64,000 nt of DNA from Notospermus geniculatus. Taxonomy: Eukaryota; Nemertea; Pilidiophora; Heteronemertea; Lineidae. Positions 57,534-64,000 of the stretch are shown here, one piece after another. A program made the position numbers and the translations under genes. How positions within the stretch are numbered: position 1 is the first letter of the stretch; every line of letters begins with the position of its first letter. The stretch lies in NCBI GenBank assembly GCA_002633025.1, contig NMRB01001645.1, positions 62,904 to 126,903 of the forward strand. The letters run 5' to 3'. Under the pieces are notes generated by a model, which was not told the origin of the DNA, did not search any database, and saw only the letters and a list, made by a program, of their open reading frames with translations.

Positions 57534-59226
57534 GGGCCGGTTGTACAAAAGCATACTAAGTTAGAAGCCAACTAGGAGATAGTAGCATTCCAAATGCCTA
57601 GTAGCATTCTAGTTAGTTGGGTCTTCCAGGAGTGTTGCACAAAAGCATGCTAGGCACTCAACTACGTGGTAACATACTTTGTGGGATAGTAAAGTACTAG
57701 ACCAAGTTGAATGACTTCCACCTGACAGCACAATGGGTGAGGTCACAGCCAGTGTTAAGATCACACTAACACCTGATCCTGACACCTAACACCCTAGATC
57801 ACACCAGCTGTGACCTGCTGAGAGGATCAAGGAGTGATCCCGAGATCACACCTAATCCAGGTGTGATCACTGGTCAGAGCTGGTGTTTGGTGTTAGGATC
57901 ACACCAGGTGTCACACCGCAATCCCAGCTCAGTGTTGAGGATCAGAACTTTTCAACTCATTTCCCATTAACTTAACACTTGATCACTAGGGATCAAGATG
58001 AGTTGGAGGTCACAACCTTCCACACCAGCCATCTCTATTTGTATCAAGATCTTTTTCGTGCAAGCTCTCCGACTGTCATCTGAGAGCATTTAGGAGTGAG
58101 AGGAAGTTGGCATATGAAGCTACTGGACACATGCAAGGCTGACTGGAGATGTTTCAAATTAATGCAGCAGCTAACAAATGAACTGAATTGCATAGATAGA
58201 CAGGACCATTCACACACGTCACATGAAGCCTATCATGATATGTGTGCCTCAGAGATATGAGAGATTTATTAGGGAACGCCAGGTTGACAAACACCAACCC
58301 CTATGCCTGCCTCTAACTAGTCTTTAGTGTGATCTTCAGTGCACACAGGCCAGGCCAACTGTACAATCTTGCTAGCACCTAAACAGGTTGTGTCTGTGGC
58401 CTTCCCGAAGTCCTGGAGCTCATGTTTTGGGCCTCATTCCAGAATAATCACTTGCTCACAACCTTCGGGAGCTTTGTGAAACAGTACCCACGAACATTTC
58501 TAAGAACGACGTGTGATTTGTTGTTGAGAAACTGGCGGTTTTCTAGTACAGCACAGCAGAAACACGACTCTCAGTCAATTTGCATGGCACAAATCTCAGA
58601 ATTCTCTGACTTAATATTCTCTGTAGCAGTGATGTGTGATGCTGACACTTACTTTCTTCAGTTTGAGATAATCCAGATATCCCTTTTAAGTGAACCTAAG
58701 TAGGTCTTTTCATCGGGATTCCAGCTGAAGTGAGGATTTCAAAAAGCGGCAGCCATTTTGATTTGATCTGGTGTAACACTCTGACACAGAACACGTAACA
58801 CCGAGTGTTACACATTCCTTAGTGTCAAGAGGTATAGATTAGGTGTAACACTTTACACTGACACTTAACACTGGTCTAACACGGGCTGTGACCTCACCCA
58901 ATGTGCACTGGGTGTGACAATCTATTGTTTTGTTGTTATATAAGCCAAGATGTTGTCTAGAATGATACCAGACATAGTATAGTTTTGTGCAACCGTACCA
59001 ACTCCGTGCCACTGCATGTGATATGACAATATATTCAAGCCAGGAAAGAACTCAGTAACATAGATGGCAGCACTTAGTAGTACTCCTGAACCCTACCAGA
59101 CATAGTATGTTGTTTACAATGATACCAGACATAGTATAGTTCTGTGCAACCGTACCAACTTGGTAGCCAGTTTGGTAACCAACATAGAATGATACTAGGC
59201 CTAGTATGCTTTTGTGCAACCGGCCC
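57534..59226. mobile_element. Harbinger-like non-autonomous element (1,693 bp)
   Basis: Inverted ends GGGCCGGTTGTACAAAAGCA and GGGCCGGTTGCACAAAAGCA are flanked by CAG (57531-57533) and CTG (59227-59229). The first bases match the ends of the autonomous Harbinger at 24783. A second element is nested inside (57735-58899). No transposase is seen. Confidence 0.82.
57735..58899. mobile_element. Nested element with GGGTGAGGTCACAGCC ends
   Basis: The GGGTGAGGTCACAGCC ends are inverted, with AAT on both sides (57732-57734 and 58900-58902). The interior is rich in AGGTGTGATC/GATCACACC words at the left and TGTTAC/GTAACA words at the right. It is inserted in the 1.7-kb element, giving a clear order of events. 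Confidence 0.82.
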
Positions 59227-59399
59227 CTGGACTCCATCACTCTCTTCAGCAGACTGGACATCGGCACATTTTTTTGCCAGCTTGGCACCACAGTTTTGAT
59301 GATCCTGCTTTATTGTATTGCCGGATAATTGGCTCCAGCTGGTCCTGCTATATATACCTGTGAGCCAGGTACCAGTTGTGACATCTGAAAAGAAAATGT

Positions 59400-59990
59400 T
59401 TCAGGGTTATTGCAATTTGCTCTCGTTCTGGCCTTGTCTCCCCTGATTCTGGGGCCAATTTCGGCTGAACTTCAATTGATTCGTTTGAACTTGATGGTGG
59501 TGTTGGTTGTAAGGGCCTTTGCCCTTTCCTCGTAAAAAAAGGTTTGTTCCTGCTTTCTTTGCCAGTTTGGACACTTGTCGTGCTTCTATCATGGATTTAT
59601 TTATGTCATCCTCAATCAAGAAACCAGTGACAGGCGTACTTTTTCACAGAGCATTTGATACTCATTGGTGAGCGCTGGCTTCAGCTGGAAGCGCCTTTGC
59701 TAGAAAGTTTCATTTGATGTGTGCCCAAGAAGAGCTACATCATCCGCTCCCATTCGAACCAAGTCATTCAACTCTTTGTTCTCAAGAAGCTCAGATTTGG
59801 CTTTTGGTCTGTGGCTTTGAATAACTTCTCAGATAAATACCTCTGCTAGAGTTGGAGTTGATGCTTTTGGTGCCATCTTGACCGATGGCAATTGAAAATG
59901 TTGTTCCAAAAATTCCGGCAGTTTTGGCCCCCGTTTTTTTCACTCGGTGTGCTAGTTCGGTATACATTGAATAAATAGAGCTTCGTGAAT
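59400..59990 (-). pseudogene. DIRS/Ngaro-like Gag remnant
   Basis: Pieces in two frames read MGADDVALLGHTSNETF, a stop, QRRFQLKPALTNEYQMLCE and, shifted, GFLIEDDINKSMIEARQVSK, then a basic Gln/Asn-rich tail. The order (leucine-rich segment, RRxxxKPxLxxxYxxLC, LxxDDxxK) is what I know from DIRS-type tyrosine-recombinase retroelement Gag proteins. No RT or recombinase is seen nearby. Confidence 0.5.
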
Positions 59991-60301
59991 CCGGTGTGAA
60001 AGGAATCCAAGTCCTCCTGGAATCAAAGTCCGGTCTAATTGTTCAGCGAGGGATTAGAATATATGGCTAGAGAGACCATGACCATTCGAATATAACCTTA
60101 CAATAGCGGGCTATTGTTTGGCGGATCTGTATTCCTAGGACGCTGATTCCTGTCACACCGGCTTTGAAACATTTCCATCTGGGCCATTGAAGAGTGTAAG
60201 AATCCATACAGAGTTCCACTGTGGTTGCACTGTAGTTGCATTGGTGACCTCTGAATATGTTTTCAGTTCAAGCACAACACCGTTTGTGATCTTGTCTGAA
60301 A

Positions 60302-60571
60302 TCAAGCACCATCACAGAATATCATGTTCTCTTCACTAGCATCCCTGCCAACGTATGTGGCAGTAAAACCGAAACTTTGCAAGTTTTCTGTGTGCTCTTT
60401 CATGATGCCGAGAAGCGGCACAATGACTACAAAAGTAGGATTTGCAATCTCCGTCATGAAGATTGTCCCTTGGTACATGCGCGACTTCCCACTTCCAGTT
60501 TTGGATAGGAACAATCCAGCAGAACTTTGCTTCTTCATTATACGCTGTTGACAGATGTTACTGTGGCACAA
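60302..60571 (-). pseudogene. RecQ/DEAD-type helicase fragment
   Basis: One frame contains a Walker A motif (LSKTGSGKSRMYQ) followed by TFVVIVPLLGIMKEHTENLQ and FGFTATYVG. These are the motif I and Ia layout of superfamily 2 helicases. Upstream and downstream parts are missing. It lies on the same strand 95 bp downstream from the THAP exon. Confidence 0.55.
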
Positions 60572-60665
60572 CTTAGAAACATGAAATTTAGTACATATTT
60601 TGTCACATGAAGTACCGACTCATGGATTGTCGGCCATGTTGAAAATTGTCTAATCAACTTCGCCT

Positions 60666-61018
60666 TCAGGCAAAAGACAACTTTTCATTGAATGAATGAA
60701 TCACAAAAAATACCTGGAGATGAGGTAAGATATTTGCCGAGGTATTATTGTAAGGCGGATCCTGACTGGGCGCACACATGTATTTTATTCTGCATCCTTT
60801 ACCGCACGTAGGCCTAGGCCTATATTCATTCAACAAACCTGATGAAGTTTTTTCTACGTAATCCGATTCTCGGAAGTGGTTGGAACAAACGTCACTGTAC
60901 TTCGATGCCTTCCGATCTTTTTCCCCACGGCGAATAAGATTCCCCCATAAAGAACGGCGCTTCAAATCAGAAGTAGGAAAAGGGTGTCCCACCCAGGAAC
61001 AACACATTCAAAAGGCAT
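60666..61018 (-). pseudogene. THAP zinc-finger exon with one-base deletion
   Basis: From the ATG at 61018 the peptide opens MPFECVVPG, as THAP domains do. A base is missing at the position of the second zinc Cys (near 60993), which shifts the frame. The other frame then continues GHPFPTSDLKRRSLWGNLIR and SDVCSNHFRESDY, the C-x2-H part of the THAP C2CH finger. THAP domains bind DNA in P-element/Kolobok-type transposases and in host regulators. Loss of the Cys and of the frame makes this copy non-functional as read. Confidence 0.75.
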
Positions 61019-61461
61019 TATACATGTTAAGATCATGAGATGGTAATGACGGCACGAAAGAAACACAGCGGGAAAGAGTACACCACGACACGAGCGCCTC
61101 TAGTGTCATAACCTGGTTGACTATCAGCGCCTCCAACGGAGTAGTTTTCCCGCCGGTCCTCATCACTGCAGTCTTTGCCAACAAGATCAGGATTGCCAAT
61201 CAAGACAGAAAAAAATAATAGTGAATGCAGCAAAGTTCTCCTATTGCAGCATGTTTGGAAGGCGAGTTAAAAAATCGAGCACGTTGAAAATATTTAGTGA
61301 TATGAATAAACGCCAGCAAATGTGTTTACTTAATATTTGTAGGCCTACCGGACAGACAAGTGCATTTGTACTGCAAAATCTAAGTGAAAGCATTTGTTAG
61401 TCTTTATTCATATGACCCATTGTCTCAGTCCGTGAGCTTGTTCACTTAACTCGGTGCCAGT

Positions 61462-62491
61462 GGGTGAGGTCAAATTTTGAGATTAAGAAAAACCTGAGAT
61501 TATCCTAGTTTTATCTCACTCTAAAACCAGTCTGACACCGTCATTTATTTGCCATTGTTTTAGTTCTGTCGGCAAAATGCGATCTCTAATGGATGCGATC
61601 TCTAATGGATAATCAAACTAGTTCCTACCGAGCATGCGCGGCCTACTTCTGGACTGGCCGCTTATGCCGCTAGCACCAGTTGCCTCATCGCCCCGAGTCG
61701 CTCACTTGGGGAAACTCGCGGCATGCATTTCGTTTTCTTACCAATCCGACATGCTGATTGGCTAAACGTGGGACATTTCACGCCTGCAACCCACAGTAGT
61801 ACCTTTCCCCGAGGAAGCGCAAATATCGTCCGGAAATACGCCTTTACTGGGCATGCTCACATTCCTCGAAGCTCGGGGAAGAAATTTCCTCGGGGAAGCT
61901 TTCCGAACACGGCCCTTGGCTTGGGAAAACCGAACAAATACTGCATGGCCAAGTCCAACTTGACGATGGGATCCACCAGATGCCAGATAGTGGAGAAATG
62001 TTTTCATCATATTTGCAGTAGTGATGAGACGTGGACGGTGATGCCCAGGTTGAACCCCCTCCATTCTTGAAACGTCCCCAAATGGTGCTCCAGTTGGTTC
62101 TCATTGATTCTTAGATGTCTTTCAATTGGTTCCCCACTATATGCAGCTCTCCTTACAAAGTTTTCTGCCCTCTGAAGGGCCACAGCTTGCAAAACATGGC
62201 TGCTGACTTAATCCCAAAACTTGACCTCCCTCAGGTGTTAACCGCTAGGGGATAAAACCTGGCTGTGTACATTTTGCAATGCATTTTCCTAAAACCCAAG
62301 CACATGGCTCGGATTAAGAAAAAACCTGGGTAATCGAAGTTTTATTTTCATTCTTAAAACCGTCTAAAGAAGGTTTTAATCAGGTTTTAATCTAAAACCT
62401 GGCCAGAGGTCAAATTTTGTGATTAGTGTAAAACTTTCTATTCTTAAAACCTGGATTAAAACCCTCTTAAATACAAAATTTGACCTCACCC
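61462..62491. mobile_element. Element with GGGTGAGGTCAAATTTTG ends and transposase remnants
   Basis: GGGTGAGGTCAAATTTTG at 61462 is inverted at 62491. On the minus strand (62192-61760) frameshifted pieces read AENFVRRAAYSGEPIERHL and TTANMMKTFLHYLASGGSHR, close to the N-terminal region of Harbinger transposases. The catalytic part is absent. Probably an internally deleted Harbinger relative. Confidence 0.6.
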
Positions 62492-63480
62492 ATTTTGTCT
62501 TTAGAAATGTCAATTTCTCATACTACGTGTTGAAAGATTTGGTGGTGGTTAATATCTGAATTAAGACTTTACAACCTAAGGTGTATTATTCTGCTGTTAT
62601 TGTAATCATATCTTCTGCGTGGATTGTGTAAGAATTTATTGAAAGTTGGTGACTGTTTTTGCACTGTCTCTCTGATTAATTCCGTTACCGACAAAAGCAG
62701 GAAAAGTGGGCAACACTGCTCCTTAAGCAGTTAGCTTGAATTGTAGACTGGGTTTGAACGTGTTCAAATATACTCTAAATCCTCAGATTTATGGGTACAA
62801 AGTACATAAGAGAGAGGTCTCGCTGTCTCTGGAATATCAACAGTTGTCAGGTTTATAGTATTTTCTCTATCACCTTCTTCATTCTCGTCATCTTCCTCTT
62901 CAACAGCATGAACTGGCTGCTCAGACATCGGGTGGAAAATGCTTCAGACTGCTGTATGATCAGAGCCTTGCAATTCAAGAGACCTTTTTACAAAAAGCTG
63001 CAAAGGAAAGGAGTGGCTTTCTCTGTTCGCAATCTATGATTATTCCACTGCCTCCTGAAAATGTCCGGGGAGTGTGAAATCCTCGGGAGACGGACGTATT
63101 GCAGGGCAAATATTTGATCTTCATTATTTGGATTGAGAATGTTTTCTCTTTCAAACTGCAGGAACAGGTCATAAAACACATTGACTGTACTGTTCCTCAC
63201 ACCCTACACAGAGCCCCTACCAGCACCACGTTCCCTTTCCATTTTTGCGGCAACCAAAGAATTCTCTCCACAATTCTCAATTCGAATTGTGTAAGTACAA
63301 GTTCTGGATATCGCGATCGGGTATTGCATAGGGGTGCGTGCATTTCTTTGTACATCTGCTTCCAGGTATACAAGATCCAGCGCACCCAAGCCCTTATGTT
63401 GAAGTCGTCTATTGGATTCCTACTCTGCCAGGCTCTTGCTTGTATAAGCAACTGGTCTTCCGTACCCTTACCATGGAGAG
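62492..63480. other. No recognised gene
   Basis: Contains a minus-strand frame (63484-63197) without recognised similarity. Otherwise non-coding. Confidence 0.35.
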
Positions 63481-63870
63481 GCAATGGTTAGGCAAGGAGT
63501 AGGCAACAGAAAGGCAATTCCCATGAGCAATGAGAAGGCATTGAAAAAGTACTATTGAGGCAATGGAAAGGCAATTGCCTTTTCATTGCCTGTGAGAAGT
63601 TGAGTAGGTGAGGGCGCATTGCCTTTTTATTGCCTCTGCTTTTTAGCATTATGCATACCATTAGCGAAGGCAAAGGAAAGGCAACTCATTTAAATACCTG
63701 AAACGCCTTTTCATTGCCTCCGGGCAATAAAAAGGCAACGTCACCTCTGACCTCTCCGGAGGCAATAAAAAGGCAATTGGTCATGTGACCTAGTTCGATG
63801 AATGAGGAGGCTCGGTGAAGGCAATGAAAAGGCATTGGAAAAGCAATCATAAGGCAATGTACTCTGTGAA
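63480..63870. repeat. GGCAAT-rich minisatellite with inverted halves
   Basis: Many GGCAAT(G/A)AAAAGGCAAT units occur, with a switch to the inverted ATTGCCTTTTCATTGCC form around 63575-63720 and back again. The arrangement resembles the subterminal arrays of the MULE at 38221 but with a different unit. The window ends in a G run. Confidence 0.85.
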
Positions 63871-64000
63871 CTCTGTGGAGGTTCATGCAGTGCATTGTTG
63901 TCATGATCGAAGGGACGTCTGCCAGAGATGCACATGCATGAATGCATTTGGGCTGCAGCATACTTCCCCATCTGGAGGGAAGGGAAATGGGGGGGGGGGG

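Larger units (their letters stand above)
57201..59400 (-). pseudogene. Exon with 27-bp repeats split by nested elements
   Basis: On the minus strand a frame beginning after a TTTTCAG acceptor near 59390 encodes KLAKKCADVQ and then SAEESDGVQ, and stops at 59227 where an element begins. At 57533 the same frame and the same 9-residue repeat resume (SAEESDGVQ four more times). It continues through SLVTRGPIDDLKTENFIF to a stop at 57201. Removing the element and one CAG gives an uninterrupted frame. The 27-bp repeat array is therefore about five units long. No family was recognised for the protein; it may be the 3' exon of a host gene. Confidence 0.6.

Noticed and set aside
58422-58703. 93-codon plus-strand frame
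   Set aside because: Lies inside the nested non-autonomous element at 57735-58899 and resembles no protein.

Overview
This is eukaryotic genomic DNA. It has GT-AG introns with polypyrimidine tracts, a phase 1-1 immunoglobulin exon, a SYK/ZAP-70-type SH2 exon, and a very dense load of animal-type transposons. Frequent short words such as TAGGCCTA, ACCGGTA and TACATGTA, together with the mix of Ty3/gypsy, BEL-like, DIRS-like, LINE, Harbinger, MULE and TTAA-target elements, suggest a marine invertebrate. A deuterostome (echinoderm, hemichordate or amphioxus) is likely, but I cannot resolve the species. Assembly gaps lie at about 19107-19186, 36741-36926 and 48029-48101, with single Ns elsewhere.

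Layout. 1-3043: a spliced minus-strand gene with coiled coils, a GGD-x-GG core and a PHD finger, broken by one stop and one frameshift. 3965-7592: a minus-strand Ty3/gypsy element (LTR, primer site, gag, protease, partial RT, integrase) interrupted by a terminal-inverted-repeat element. 9130-10190: a LINE RT remnant with a TA-target element inside it. 11297-13075: a gypsy deletion derivative that stays open for 499 codons. 13-24 kb: mostly non-coding foldback and MITE-type elements, with one isolated Ig-domain exon at 22919. 24783-29865: a nearly complete 5.1-kb Harbinger element with an apparently intact two-exon transposase and a frameshifted six-exon Myb/SANT partner. 31935-35986: a single 1,318-codon minus-strand frame ending in an XPG/FEN1-like nuclease domain and a CXC cysteine-rich tail; it is the most unusual protein in the window. 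37598-41818: an OB-fold-like gene whose exon is split by a complete 3.44-kb MULE. 44310-46271: a long LINE RT frame. 46.5-50.6 kb: BEL/retroelement gag pieces and an RNase H1-HBD plus PHD gene. 52.4-53.3 kb: a decayed gene. 54136: first coding exon of a SYK-family kinase. 57201-59400: a coding exon with a 27-bp repeat split by nested elements. 59.4-62.5 kb: remnants of a DIRS-like gag, a helicase, a THAP domain and a Harbinger element.

The genes do not form a pathway. The window is a transposon accretion zone between a few host exons (Ig domain, SYK, possibly the OB-fold gene). Several insertions can be read exactly because removing the element and one target copy restores an older reading frame. 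Family assignments come from motifs read by eye, with no database search.
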